Of a stretch of 64,000 nucleotides of DNA, positions 34,993 through 44,352 are shown in pieces. Location of the stretch: contig NZ_JAFVME010000001.1 in the NCBI RefSeq assembly GCF_018492665.1, forward strand, positions 744,001 through 808,000. The letters run 5' to 3'. The position numbers were made by a program, and so were the translations under genes. Within the stretch, counting starts at the first letter, position 1; each line of letters opens with the position of its first letter. The notes under the pieces were generated by a model. That model ran no database searches. It had not been told where the DNA came from and saw nothing but the letters and a program-made list of their open reading frames with translations. Source of the stretch: Pedobacter sp. B4-66 (GTDB taxonomy: Bacteria > Bacteroidota > Bacteroidia > Sphingobacteriales > Sphingobacteriaceae).

Positions 34993-35850
34993 TTATTTAC
35001 TCCAATTTCTTAAAAAACTAATTCCTTCGTCAGCAAAATTATCCTGACTTGAAGCAAGGGGACGCCAGATGCAAACCGCTCCGGCCAATTCTTTTATTTC
35101 AGGAGTGAAACTTTCAATAGAAACTGCTCCCTGATAGTTGATAGCCTCTAAACCCCTTTTAAAAGTATCCCATCTGGTTTGACCCGTACCCGGAGTACCT
35201 CTGTAATTTTCCGAAACCTGTACGTGAAGAAGATTATCTCCTGCCAATAAGATTGCTCTTTCTATATCAGGTTCCTCAATATTCATATGAAAACCATCCA
35301 ACAATATTTTCGCTGCAGGATGGCCAATATCATTGATCAACTGAACAACATCTTCTGCAGTATTGATCAGATCAGACTCGAAACGATTTAAAGGCTCTAT
35401 AGCCAATTGAAGACCCCTTTCATCTGCCATTTCACCAACCTTATAAAGATTGGCAACAGCTCTGTCCCACTCTATTTTTTTCTGTTCAGGCGAAACCAAA
35501 CGTGCTTTACCTACAGCAGAATACATTGGGCCTGCAAAAAAACCTGCTCCAAGTTCATACGCTATTTCCAGGCATGATTCTATATAATCAAAACTGGTAT
35601 TATGATAGTTCACATCATCATGTGTTAAATCTCTTGTAGGTCCAAATGCCCCACAAATGGCTGCTTCCAGATCAAGTTCTTTAAGCGCTTCTTTAACACT
35701 TTTTACATCAATTAAATCAGGGTCTTCAACCGGTATTTCTACCAAATCATACCCCATACTTTTAATCTTTGAAAACAATGAAATGGTATCTGTTTTAAAG
35801 GGCGATGTCCATAACCACGTACTAACACCCAACTTAATATTTAAACTCAT
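34993..35850 (-). CDS. Sugar phosphate isomerase/epimerase (xylose-isomerase-like TIM barrel)
   Basis: A 285-residue AP-endonuclease-2/xylose-isomerase-like TIM barrel. Metal-site positions are visible in LAIEPLNRFESDLINT (Glu), KILLDGFHMNIEEPD (Asp/His), LLHVQVSENYRGTPGTG (His) and GAVSIESFTP (Glu). This layout resembles D-tagatose/D-psicose 3-epimerases and hydroxypyruvate-isomerase-like enzymes. It lies between the dehydrogenase and Gfo/Idh/MocA genes, so it probably acts on a keto-sugar intermediate. The exact reaction cannot be assigned. Confidence 0.9.
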   Translation of the reverse strand: MSLNIKLGVSTWLWTSPFKTDTISLFSKIKSMGYDLVEIPVEDPDLIDVKSVKEALKELDLEAAICGAFGPTRDLTHDDVNYHNTSFDYIESCLEIAYELGAGFFAGPMYSAVGKARLVSPEQKKIEWDRAVANLYKVGEMADERGLQLAIEPLNRFESDLINTAEDVVQLINDIGHPAAKILLDGFHMNIEEPDIERAILLAGDNLLHVQVSENYRGTPGTGQTRWDTFKRGLEAINYQGAVSIESFTPEIKELAGAVCIWRPLASSQDNFADEGISFLRNWSK

Positions 35851-35868
35851 AATATACCCTTGCTCTAA

Positions 35869-38800
35869 TTATTTGGTTACTTTCATTATACCATTCATGA
35901 TACTCCAATGCCCAGGGAAAGTACACACAAAAGGATAGTCTCCTGGTTTATCAGGTGCTGTAAACTGCAAAACAACTTTGTCTTCCGGATTCAACAACTT
36001 GGTTGAAAACAAAATTTCAGGGATAGCAGGCACATAATTTTTCTCTGCACCATTAGGATCTTTCGCCATTTCATCAGCTGCTGCACCAACTTTTTTAAGT
36101 GTACCAGGTTTAGCGATTACCATATTGTGCTGCATAAAATCAGGATTTTCCAGGTTGATAGTTACTGTTTGTCCTGCTTTTACAGTGAATGAGGTTTTAT
36201 TAAACTTCATCACGTGCTCAACAACCTTAATATTGATCACCACTTCATTAGCAGGATTTGCAGAATGATGCTCCTTTTCAGACGCGACAACTTCTTTAGT
36301 TTTTACATTCGGAAGAATTTCTTTAACGATTGTCTGAATATATGGCGACTGACTTGAAGCAGTTTTAGACATTGCTAAAAATCCTTCATGATGCAGTAAT
36401 GCTGCTGTGTACAATGCCTGAGCAACATACTTATCCTTTGTATTTACTGGATCTGCAGCCGCTTCATATAAAAGGTGGCCAAGGTGAACGGAAGCCGGCA
36501 TATCTGATATGGCAAGTATAGCAGCTAATCTTACACGCAAATCTTTATCCTTAAGTAAATTGGCTTTTTGGATTAGCCCAATCATTGCATTGTCTTTTGG
36601 AAGCGCTTGAATTACTGCTTTTCTTACACCAGCCGCCAGATGATTTAATGCCGACTGCACTATTTTTAAAGCTTCAGCATTAGATCCATCTAAAGTACCT
36701 AATCCTTGTAAAGTCCAGATTGCATTTACAGCAGGTCCATTTAAGCCTATTTCGTCAACCTTTTGGCTGTTAATGATTTTGTAAAGACCAGGCAAAACTG
36801 ACAAGTTTTTAGATTCTACCAGTAAGCGCTGAGCTGTCATCCTCCAGAATAAATTATCATTTTCCAAAGCTGACAATAATCCTTCAGGATTGTCTTTAGA
36901 CAGCTTAATAGGAGTGTAAGGTTTTGCGTTTTTATATTTAATTCTATAAACACGACCGCGCACACGATCACGCAGTGGGTTTATATAAGCATTACCTTCA
37001 CCATTCTCAAATCCACGAGGTGTAGGGTTATGCTGAATGATGAAATCGTACCAGTCTGCCACCCATACTGCGCCATCAGGTCCAACTTCGGCATGCACCG
37101 GGCCTACCCATTCATCAGAACTTGCTAAAAAGTTCCAGCCATCTTTTTCAATAAATCCGGCACCTTCTTTTTCAAGTATTGCACTGTGGATTACACGACC
37201 AGTAGGCTCACAAACAAAAGCTGTTCTATTCCAATAGCTTTTAGGGAAATTTCTGGCTGTATAAAAATTATGCCCTGCCGCAGCAGTGAAACCACCATGC
37301 ACATCCACCTGCCTTAAATTTGGAAACACCACATGCATCTCATAATGCCCATCAATCTTTTGAACTGACTGAACATTAGAACCCGGCAATACTTTATGCA
37401 TATACTTTTCAGGCATCGAGAAAAATGCTGTATGTGTATTATTGGCTGTAGAAATAAATACGTCGTTATCTTCTGTAAAGGCTAATCCCCACGTGTTATT
37501 ACTTGTTCTGCCTTTAAAATCGAAGTTCTTACCATCAGGACTGAAACTGTAAACACCCTGACCAAACTTTAAATTCTGATCGCCAATTTTACCCTCAAAA
37601 CCGGCATAGCCTACAACTCCCCAGATCTTATTATCAAAGCCATATTTTAAATTAGATGGCCCTGCGTGAGTATCGCTTTTACCCCAACCAGTAATAAGAT
37701 TCTCACGAACATCAGCTTTATCATCACCATTGGTATCCTTTAAGAAAATAAAATTAGGAGCCTGAGCAACTATGACACCCCCATTTGAAAACATGATACT
37801 TGTAGGGATGTTCAAGCCATCGGCAAAAATTGTAAACTTATCGGCCTTGCCATCTCCATCGGTATCCTCACAGATTTTTATTCTATCATCACCTTTACCA
37901 TCTTTATTTCTTATTGTATTTGGATAGTCAATAGTCTCTATTACCCACAACCTACCCTTTTCATCCCATGCCATTGAAATAGGATTGATAATATCAGGTT
38001 CTGAAGCAAATAACTGTATATCAAAATCTACCGGAACCTGAATGCGCTTTTGAGATTCTGCAGCTGTAAAAGCATGCTGAAACCTTGGTGCAGGGTTACG
38101 ATTTTCGTAATTAGGTATGTTAGCATCTGAATATACACCTACCGGAATTTTATAGTCTAAGATTTGTTTTTGAACCTTATCTCCCAATGCCCATAGTACC
38201 CCGTTTCCGATAAGTTTTATAAAATCAGGCTGTTTCCAGGTACTGTCATTGTGACCACTTGCAGTATAAAATACCCTACCCTTACCTTGTTTACGAACCC
38301 AGGTATACGGCTCATGTAAGTCGCCCTCCACACGTTCCTGCAAAACGGTCATATCTGGATTTAACTTCGTATGAACATAAGTTTCGTCCCATGATGAAAA
38401 AGGGCTAACTCCCTTCATAACCGGATGATTTTTGTTTACAGTTACCGCAGAGAACACCCCCGTTTTATGCGTACTAAACTGTCCACCGACAGCCTTAATG
38501 TACCAATCAGAATTTTGAAAGCAGAATGATGCAGAATGGATAGGTATCAATGCTTTTCCACCTTCTACAAAATCTTTAAGCGCTTTTTCCTTATCTGGTG
38601 TAATGGTATCATAGTTGCCATAAATAATTACACCATCGTACTTATTAAGTGTTTCTGAGTTTAATAAACTTGTATCTGCTGTATAAGTAACGTTAATGCC
38701 CAACTCAAAAAGAGGACTGATTAGCATTGGTGCAAGTTTTGATGAATTGTGATGGGTGCTTTCATTCCCCAAAAATAAAACTTCAGCTCTCCGAGGATAC

Positions 38801-38904
38801 TGCTTTTCTGTGTTTCCACCCACTACCCTTGTTTTATTGGAACAATATTGAAACAGGATACTACTTAGTACGATTAGAAAAATAATCTTTTTCATTTTGG
38901 CCAT
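35869..38904 (-). CDS. ThuA + PVC-type dehydrogenase + HEAT + plastocyanin-like (blue copper) multidomain protein
   Basis: A 1011-residue exported protein. An N-terminal signal/lipoprotein sequence ends near ILFQYCSNK; a second ATG at 38895 gives a neater MKKIIFLIVLSS start. Order: ThuA-like domain about 38-240 (VLFLGNESTHHNSSK, DGVIIYGNYD, SWDETYVH). Then a PVC-type membrane-bound dehydrogenase beta-propeller about 285-650 (FDIQLFASEPDIINPISMAW, WVIETIDYPN). HEAT-like helices run about 680-840. Last is a cupredoxin about 900-1011 with ligands H in MQHNMV and C, H, M in CTFPGHWSIM. PVC-type proteins normally end in a CxxCH cytochrome domain, which is missing here. Probably oxidises sugars or glycosides in the periplasm. 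First gene of the operon. Confidence 0.9.
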   Translation of the reverse strand: MAKMKKIIFLIVLSSILFQYCSNKTRVVGGNTEKQYPRRAEVLFLGNESTHHNSSKLAPMLISPLFELGINVTYTADTSLLNSETLNKYDGVIIYGNYDTITPDKEKALKDFVEGGKALIPIHSASFCFQNSDWYIKAVGGQFSTHKTGVFSAVTVNKNHPVMKGVSPFSSWDETYVHTKLNPDMTVLQERVEGDLHEPYTWVRKQGKGRVFYTASGHNDSTWKQPDFIKLIGNGVLWALGDKVQKQILDYKIPVGVYSDANIPNYENRNPAPRFQHAFTAAESQKRIQVPVDFDIQLFASEPDIINPISMAWDEKGRLWVIETIDYPNTIRNKDGKGDDRIKICEDTDGDGKADKFTIFADGLNIPTSIMFSNGGVIVAQAPNFIFLKDTNGDDKADVRENLITGWGKSDTHAGPSNLKYGFDNKIWGVVGYAGFEGKIGDQNLKFGQGVYSFSPDGKNFDFKGRTSNNTWGLAFTEDNDVFISTANNTHTAFFSMPEKYMHKVLPGSNVQSVQKIDGHYEMHVVFPNLRQVDVHGGFTAAAGHNFYTARNFPKSYWNRTAFVCEPTGRVIHSAILEKEGAGFIEKDGWNFLASSDEWVGPVHAEVGPDGAVWVADWYDFIIQHNPTPRGFENGEGNAYINPLRDRVRGRVYRIKYKNAKPYTPIKLSKDNPEGLLSALENDNLFWRMTAQRLLVESKNLSVLPGLYKIINSQKVDEIGLNGPAVNAIWTLQGLGTLDGSNAEALKIVQSALNHLAAGVRKAVIQALPKDNAMIGLIQKANLLKDKDLRVRLAAILAISDMPASVHLGHLLYEAAADPVNTKDKYVAQALYTAALLHHEGFLAMSKTASSQSPYIQTIVKEILPNVKTKEVVASEKEHHSANPANEVVINIKVVEHVMKFNKTSFTVKAGQTVTINLENPDFMQHNMVIAKPGTLKKVGAAADEMAKDPNGAEKNYVPAIPEILFSTKLLNPEDKVVLQFTAPDKPGDYPFVCTFPGHWSIMNGIMKVTK

Positions 38905-39017
38905 TCTTATATTTGGAAATACAAATAAGCCAATTATTATATCATTATTCTATCTAAATTTTATCAGATTCTAAGTCTATTTTGTCATTGACTTATTTTT
39001 ACATACTTTCACATTAG

Positions 39018-39896
39018 ATGAAAAGTATTGTTCAAAAATCAGCTATCCCATACTCCAAAGTACTGGTTGTAAAGCGACTGGAGGAATTAAATTTCGATCC
39101 CAACTTACACTTACATCCTGAATATCAATTATTTTTGGTACTAAAAGGTTGGGGAACACGCTTTATTGGAGATAACATTAAACCTTTTAATCCCGGCGAC
39201 CTCGTATTTACAGGGCCAAACCTACCACACCTATGGAGGAACGACCCGGCGGATATTAAAAAGTTATCCAAAACATTAGGTATAGTGATCTACTTTCCCC
39301 AAAACTTCCTGGGGGATATCATCAATACAAAGGAGGAATTGGAGAACATCCGCTTACTATTTGAAAATGCAGGAAGAGGTTTGGAAATTCATGGTAAAAC
39401 CAATAAGGTTGTCAGTAAAATGATGCAGGAATTACTTCATGCAAAAGGCGCAATTAGGATAATTATATTACTTCAAATCTTAAACACTCTAGCTGAGTCT
39501 ACAGAATGTCATCCCATTACTCATGTTAATTATATCCCGATAAATAACAAAACGGAGTCTGACAGGATGAATAAGATCTATCATTACATTATGAAGAACT
39601 TTAAACATAAGATAAGCCTGGAGGTTATAGCCGATCTGATAAACATGACACCTACTTCATTTAGCAGATATTTCAAATCGAGGGTTAATAAGTCCTTTTC
39701 AGATTTCTTAAAAGAGCTAAGAATTGATTATGCACGCAAACTTCTGAATGAAAATAAAATCAGTATCAATAGTGTGAGTTATGATGCAGGCTACACAACT
39801 CTTTCTAATTTTAATAAGCAATTTAAAGAGGTAACAGGAAAAACTCCTCTTCAGTATAGGAATGAATACCTTAAAATCAGGACAGAAAGCATATAG
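39018..39896 (+). CDS. AraC family transcriptional regulator (cupin-type sensor domain)
   Basis: A 292-residue regulator. The N-terminal cupin-like domain has LHPEYQLFLVLKGWGTRFIG and FNPGDLVFTGPNLPHLW. The C-terminal AraC DNA-binding domain has two helix-turn-helix units (SLEVIADLINMTPTSFSRYF and INSVSYDAGYTTLSNFNKQF) and ends VTGKTPLQYRNEY. It is divergent from the ThuA/PVC operon across 113 bases, the usual placing of a local sugar-responsive activator. It closely resembles the second AraC protein at 51338-52201. Confidence 0.92.
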   Translation: MKSIVQKSAIPYSKVLVVKRLEELNFDPNLHLHPEYQLFLVLKGWGTRFIGDNIKPFNPGDLVFTGPNLPHLWRNDPADIKKLSKTLGIVIYFPQNFLGDIINTKEELENIRLLFENAGRGLEIHGKTNKVVSKMMQELLHAKGAIRIIILLQILNTLAESTECHPITHVNYIPINNKTESDRMNKIYHYIMKNFKHKISLEVIADLINMTPTSFSRYFKSRVNKSFSDFLKELRIDYARKLLNENKISINSVSYDAGYTTLSNFNKQFKEVTGKTPLQYRNEYLKIRTESI

Positions 39897-40053
39897 AATT
39901 TTCGACTGCTGCAGACTGCACTAAATGAACAAATTGAACAAATTTGGGCACACCATTGATTTCTCTATTATACAAATGGTTTTAAAGCCAAAAACCCACA
40001 TTTTAACTATGTAAGTTAACATATACTGTCTTTTGGAAGACCCTAGCTCAACA

Positions 40054-40082
40054 TTGTTTTTTCACTTTTATTACTACTTTCG
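40054..40082 (+). promoter_or_regulatory. Candidate promoter for the bacteriocin-type operon
   Basis: TTG at 40054-40056 and TACTTTCG at 40075-40082 (one mismatch to TANNTTTG), with 18 bases between. This would give a 5' leader of roughly 70 bases before the peptide start at 40159. It is the best match in the 262-base gap after the AraC gene; nothing else was recognised there. Confidence 0.3.
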
Positions 40083-40158
40083 TTTCAGTGTTGGCCAACA
40101 TAGGCGTATCCTGAAAAGCCTTTAATGAGTAAGGAATTTAATAATAACAACCCCTATT

Positions 40159-40365
40159 ATGAACAAGTTAGAATTAAACAATCTTGGTGTTCAAGAAATG
40201 AACACAGCTGAAATGACAAAAGTTGAAGGTGGTGGTTTACTAGGTGGTATCTTAGATAGTCTTTTGACTTCTGTTGTAGGTACTGTAAACTCTGTAGCTG
40301 CTGATACTTCTTCTTTCTTAAGCAAAACATTAACAAATGTTTTGAAACTGGTTTGGAGCCTGTAA
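40159..40365 (+). CDS. Double-glycine leader peptide, putative class II bacteriocin-like precursor
   Basis: A 68-residue precursor. The leader MNKLELNNLGVQEMNTAEM ends in TKVEGG at residues 24-25. Relative to cleavage after Gly25 it shows the classic class II leader positions: Met-12, Glu-8, Met-7, Val-4, Gly-2, Gly-1. The core is 43 residues, rich in Gly, Leu, Val and Ser (GLLGGILDSLLTSVVG, ending VLKLVWSL), with no Cys and only two Lys. It looks amphipathic and membrane-seeking. A second GG at residues 29-30 could be an alternative site. The HlyD adaptor and C39-peptidase exporter that could cut and secrete it are encoded directly downstream. No immunity gene is obvious. Antimicrobial or signalling activity is inferred. 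Confidence 0.82.
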   Translation: MNKLELNNLGVQEMNTAEMTKVEGGGLLGGILDSLLTSVVGTVNSVAADTSSFLSKTLTNVLKLVWSL

Positions 40366-40377
40366 GAAAAAATATCT

Positions 40378-40412
40378 GTAACCGCCATTCTGAAATCCAG
40401 AGTGGTGGTTAC
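40378..40412 (+). promoter_or_regulatory. Intergenic RNA hairpin between the peptide gene and its export genes
   Basis: The 15-base arms 40378-40392 and 40398-40412 pair fully in RNA (13 Watson-Crick pairs and two G-U pairs) around a 5-base AAAUC loop. It starts 12 bases after the peptide stop. The following bases (UCUAAUAU) are not a proper U-tract, so it may be a partial terminator or a 3' stabiliser of the peptide mRNA. It covers the GTG at 40402, supporting the ATG at 40429 as the adaptor start. Confidence 0.6.
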
Positions 40413-40428
40413 TCTAATATCCCCCTAT

Positions 40429-41601
40429 ATGCCCCTGTCTACCTATTCCGCAGAAACAATTTCAAGTACCTCTCTTGTTTATCGATCACAAATCAATAAG
40501 TCAACTAAGCTAATATACCTAATTGCAGTATTTGCAATCCTTGGAACCTTTGCCGCTCTCCCATTTATTAAAACTCCAATCAGTGTAAAAAGCTCTGGTC
40601 TATTACAATCTTCAATTGAAAAAACTGAACTAACAATACCTGTAAACGGCAGACTTACCCTGCTTAAGCTTACAGATAATAAGAAACTTAAACAAGGCGA
40701 TACACTCCTAATTATTGATGGAGCACTCCCCAAACAGCAAGGTGCTTTGGTACAGAACCGTCAGGGACAAATCGGACAGTTCCTGAAAGACATAAGTATG
40801 CTGTTGATTTACATTAACCGAAACGGATACAGTTATCCAAGTCTGCAGACAGGTCAATACAATGCTTCCTGGCAGCAATTTGCTCAAGAGCTTGAAAATG
40901 CAAGAATAGCAAAAAAGCAAGCCGAGAGCACCTTCAATCGATACAATAAGCTATACCAGAATAAAGTGCTTACAGAGTCTGAATACGACAAGTACAAATT
41001 TGAACTTGAACAGGCAGAATCTGCATTTTTAATGGTTAGTACAAAATATAAAACCCAATGGCAAACAGAGGCAAATCAATTGCGTAATGAATTGCGTGAG
41101 CTTTCTGGTCAGCAGGTAGAAATAAACGAACAAAAAAAGCAATACATATTAAGAGCACCAATAGCAGGCTCATTACAAAATTTAGTCGGCCTTCAAAAAG
41201 GCGCTTATGTTTTTGCCAATCAAAAAATAGGAGAAATATCTCCCGACACGAACATAACGGCCTTTTGCTATATCAAACCTGCTGATATTGGTTTAATAAA
41301 AAAAGGACAGCAGGTTCGTTTCCAAATAGATGCATTTAACTATAATCAATGGGGCTTAGCCGAAGGAAAAGTGCTGGACATTTCTGATGATATCATCATA
41401 ATTAACAATAGCCAGCCCGTGTTTAAGGTAAAATGTAGTCTGGACAGGAATTATTTAGTTTTAAAAAATGGTTACAAAGGATATTTAAAAAAGGGTATGA
41501 ATTTTACTGCCCGCTTTACTGTAACCGAAAGGAGTTTATATCAATTATTATACGATAAGGTAGATGATTGGGTAAATCCAAATGTTAGCGGAGCGATATG
41601 A
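40429..41601 (+). CDS. HlyD family secretion adaptor (bacteriocin-type)
   Basis: About 390 residues from the ATG at 40429; an in-frame GTG at 40402 lies within a hairpin. A short cytoplasmic tail precedes one TM (STKLIYLIAVFAILGTFAAL). Next come the first lipoyl half (NGRLTLLKLTDNKKLKQGD), a long coiled-coil hairpin (about residues 110-230, Gln/Glu rich), the second half (LRAPIAGSLQNLVGLQKGAYV) and a beta-barrel region (TAFCYIKPADIGLIKKGQQV). It should bridge the C39 ABC exporter to an outer-membrane channel. No TolC homologue is in this locus. Its end precedes the exporter ATG by 7 bases. Confidence 0.9.
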   Translation: MPLSTYSAETISSTSLVYRSQINKSTKLIYLIAVFAILGTFAALPFIKTPISVKSSGLLQSSIEKTELTIPVNGRLTLLKLTDNKKLKQGDTLLIIDGALPKQQGALVQNRQGQIGQFLKDISMLLIYINRNGYSYPSLQTGQYNASWQQFAQELENARIAKKQAESTFNRYNKLYQNKVLTESEYDKYKFELEQAESAFLMVSTKYKTQWQTEANQLRNELRELSGQQVEINEQKKQYILRAPIAGSLQNLVGLQKGAYVFANQKIGEISPDTNITAFCYIKPADIGLIKKGQQVRFQIDAFNYNQWGLAEGKVLDISDDIIIINNSQPVFKVKCSLDRNYLVLKNGYKGYLKKGMNFTARFTVTERSLYQLLYDKVDDWVNPNVSGAI

Positions 41602-41608
41602 GAAGGCT

Positions 41609-43774
41609 ATGAGCATCAAAGTAAAACAACATGATATAACTGACTGTGGAGCAGCATGCCTTGCCTCTATAGCATCCCACTATAAATTAGATTTGCCTCT
41701 TGCACGTATCAGGCAACTTGCAGGTACAGACAAAAAGGGAACAAACGTACTTGGAATGGTAGAGGCTGCCGAAAAATTGGGCTTTGAGGCTAAAGGGGTT
41801 AAAGGTCCGTTTGATAGTCTCTTTAAAATTCCAAAACCGGCCGTTGCACATCTTATTGTTGAAAACATCCTACAACACTATGTGGTGATTTATAAAGTCA
41901 CCAGTAAATATGTTGAGGTGATGGATCCTATTGATGGGCAGATGCATCGCAAAAGCCACGAGCTGTTCAAAAAAGAATGGACAGGTGCTTTAGTATTGCT
42001 TCTCCCTGCTGAAGAATTTCAGGCAGGCAACGAAAAAGTATCCGTACAAGGTCGCTTCTGGAATCTGATACGACCTCACAAAAGCATTCTTTTACAGGCA
42101 TTATTTGGCGCTATTGTTTATACCATACTTGGATTATCTACTTCTGTATTTGTACAAAAGCTAGTCGATTTTGTTCTTGTAGATGGGAATAGGAATTTAC
42201 TCAATTTAATGAGTATAGGAATGATTGTCATTCTGGCGCTTCAACTCTTTATAGGCACAGCTAAAACTATCTTCACCCTCAAAACAGGGCAAATGATAGA
42301 TGCTCAACTGATACTGGGGTATTACAAACACTTATTAAAACTACCTCAACAGTTTTTTGACACCATGCGTGTCGGTGAGATCATTTCAAGGATTAATGAT
42401 GCCGTAAAAATAAGAGCTTTCCTTAATGATGTGAGCATAAACTTCTTAGTAAACATCTTTATTGTGTTTTTCTCATTTATAATGATGTTTACCTATTACT
42501 GGAAGCTGGCCTTAATCATGCTGACAGTAATCCCTTTATACCTTCTGATCTACTACATTACCAATAAACTGAATAAAAAGGCTCAGAGAAAGCTAATGGA
42601 GGATTCAGCAGAATTGGAATCACAATTAGTTGAAAGCTTAAATGCTATAGGGACAATAAAGCGATTCGGTTTAGAGGGGCATGCTAATGAAAAAACTGAA
42701 ACACGCTTTATAAATTTATTGCAAACAGGCTTTAAATCTAACATAAACTCCGTTTTTTCAGGAACCTCTTCTGAATTGGTGTCGCGATTACTTACTATCA
42801 TCCTACTATGGGTAGGTGCTGGCTATGTATTGGAAAGTAAAATTACCCCAGGTGAACTGCTATCATTTTATACCCTCATAGGCTATTTCACCGGACCGGT
42901 ATCTTCTTTGATTGGCATGAACAGAACCGTTCAGGATGCTGTTATTGCTGCTGACAGGCTATTTGAAATCATGGACCTGGAGCGAGAAAATGATGAGAAT
43001 CAGATCGACCTTACACCTGATAAAATAGGTGACATTCATTTTGAAAATGTTTCTTTCCGTTATGGAACCAGGGTTACAGTTTTTGAAAACCTAAACTTAA
43101 CCATACCTAAGGGAAAATTTACGGCCATAGTTGGAGAAAGTGGTTCGGGTAAATCAACCCTAATGTCTATACTGCAAAACATCTACCCTATCCAAAAAGG
43201 GAATGTTAGCATTGGCAAATACGACTTAAAATATATCCGCAACTCCTCGCTTAGAAATGTTGTTTCTGTAGTGCCGCAGAAAATTGATCTCTTCGCCGGA
43301 AACGTAATTGACAATATTGCAGTTGGTGATTATGAACCGGATATGCAAAGGATCATTGATATATCTACTCAACTTGGAATTATAGACTTTATAGAAACAC
43401 TGCCTTCAGGATTCCAAACATACCTTGGAGAAAATGGCACTACCCTATCAGGCGGGCAAAGGCAGCGTATAGCAATAGCCAGAGCAATATATTGTAATCC
43501 AGAGATTCTTATCCTTGATGAAGCTACTTCCTCATTGGACTCAGCATCTGAGCAGCACGTGCAAAGAATGATTGAACTATTAAAGGCACAAAATAAAACT
43601 GTGATCGTTATAGCCCATCGCCTAAGCACACTAAACAATGCTGATAAGATCATTGTATTAGACAAAGGACTTGTGGTTGAAGAAGGAACTCATAATGAAT
43701 TGTTATTTGACAAAAATTCTGCCTATGCAAATCTTTGGAAGTTACAAGTTCCTCAATTAACAAGTCAGCTCTAA
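41609..43774 (+). CDS. Peptidase-C39-containing ABC transporter (bacteriocin exporter)
   Basis: About 721 residues from the ATG at 41609 (MSIKVKQHD); an ATG at 41582 would add nine residues. The C39 cysteine protease comes first: Q7 and catalytic C13 in QHDITDCGAACLAS, His in LQHYVVIYKV, Asp in VMDPIDG. A six-helix transmembrane domain follows (about 160-440). The ATPase has Walker A GESGSGKST, signature LSGGQRQRIAIARAI, Walker B ILILDEATSSLD and the H-loop VIAHRLSTL. Such PCAT proteins cut double-glycine leaders and export the core peptide. It is the third gene of the locus. The next gene downstream is unrelated. Confidence 0.95.
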   Translation: MSIKVKQHDITDCGAACLASIASHYKLDLPLARIRQLAGTDKKGTNVLGMVEAAEKLGFEAKGVKGPFDSLFKIPKPAVAHLIVENILQHYVVIYKVTSKYVEVMDPIDGQMHRKSHELFKKEWTGALVLLLPAEEFQAGNEKVSVQGRFWNLIRPHKSILLQALFGAIVYTILGLSTSVFVQKLVDFVLVDGNRNLLNLMSIGMIVILALQLFIGTAKTIFTLKTGQMIDAQLILGYYKHLLKLPQQFFDTMRVGEIISRINDAVKIRAFLNDVSINFLVNIFIVFFSFIMMFTYYWKLALIMLTVIPLYLLIYYITNKLNKKAQRKLMEDSAELESQLVESLNAIGTIKRFGLEGHANEKTETRFINLLQTGFKSNINSVFSGTSSELVSRLLTIILLWVGAGYVLESKITPGELLSFYTLIGYFTGPVSSLIGMNRTVQDAVIAADRLFEIMDLERENDENQIDLTPDKIGDIHFENVSFRYGTRVTVFENLNLTIPKGKFTAIVGESGSGKSTLMSILQNIYPIQKGNVSIGKYDLKYIRNSSLRNVVSVVPQKIDLFAGNVIDNIAVGDYEPDMQRIIDISTQLGIIDFIETLPSGFQTYLGENGTTLSGGQRQRIAIARAIYCNPEILILDEATSSLDSASEQHVQRMIELLKAQNKTVIVIAHRLSTLNNADKIIVLDKGLVVEEGTHNELLFDKNSAYANLWKLQVPQLTSQL

Positions 43775-43868
43775 TATTCGTTTTATTCCAGGTAATCAAA
43801 AGGTTTCGCTTAAATTTAGAACTTAAAGGTTTCATATCTGTTAACTATTCAATAAACAAATAAATTCT

Positions 43869-44300
43869 ATGAAAACGGAACCAATTGTAATTGAGAGAAC
43901 ACTTAATGCTTCAATAGATAGTGTTTGGCAAGCATTAACTGACAACCAAAAGATGAAACAATGGTATTTTGACATTGAGGAATTTGAACCGGAAGTTGGT
44001 TTCGAGTTTAAGTTTTATGGTGGAAGTGAAGAGAAAAAATACCTCCATATTTGTAAGGTAACTGAAGTAGTGCCCAACCATAAACTTATTTACAGTTGGC
44101 ATTACGACAAGCAACCTGGCATGTCATATGTAACCTTCGAATTATCAGAAGAAGGAGAAAAAACGAGACTAAAGCTTACGCATGAGGGCTTGGAAAGCTT
44201 TCCTGCAGATAGGGATTCGGCATTTGCCAAAGACAATTTCACTGAAGGATGGAACATGATTATAGGCACTTTATTAAAGGAATATCTGGAGAAAGAATAA
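43869..44300 (+). CDS. SRPBCC / AHSA1-like domain protein
   Basis: A 143-residue START-fold protein. The pattern is IVIERTLNASIDSVWQALTD, MKQWYFDIEEFEPEVGFEF, KLIYSWHYDKQPGMSYVTFEL and a C-terminal helix FTEGWNMIIGTLLKEYLEK. It binds a small hydrophobic ligand in the known family members; the ligand here is unknown. It lies 94 bases after the bacteriocin exporter. An immunity function is possible from position only, but the fold and similarity to the gene at 8838-9296 argue against it. Confidence 0.85.
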   Translation: MKTEPIVIERTLNASIDSVWQALTDNQKMKQWYFDIEEFEPEVGFEFKFYGGSEEKKYLHICKVTEVVPNHKLIYSWHYDKQPGMSYVTFELSEEGEKTRLKLTHEGLESFPADRDSAFAKDNFTEGWNMIIGTLLKEYLEKE

Positions 44301-44352
44301 TTTTCCCAAGCAAATGTTATACCTTGCGGGGTGTAAAACACTTCTACTATTT

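Noticed and set aside
43869..44300. SRPBCC gene after the bacteriocin exporter as an immunity gene
   Set aside because: It is a standard AHSA1-like cytosolic protein similar to the one at 8838-9296, with no membrane segment, and it is separated by 94 bases.
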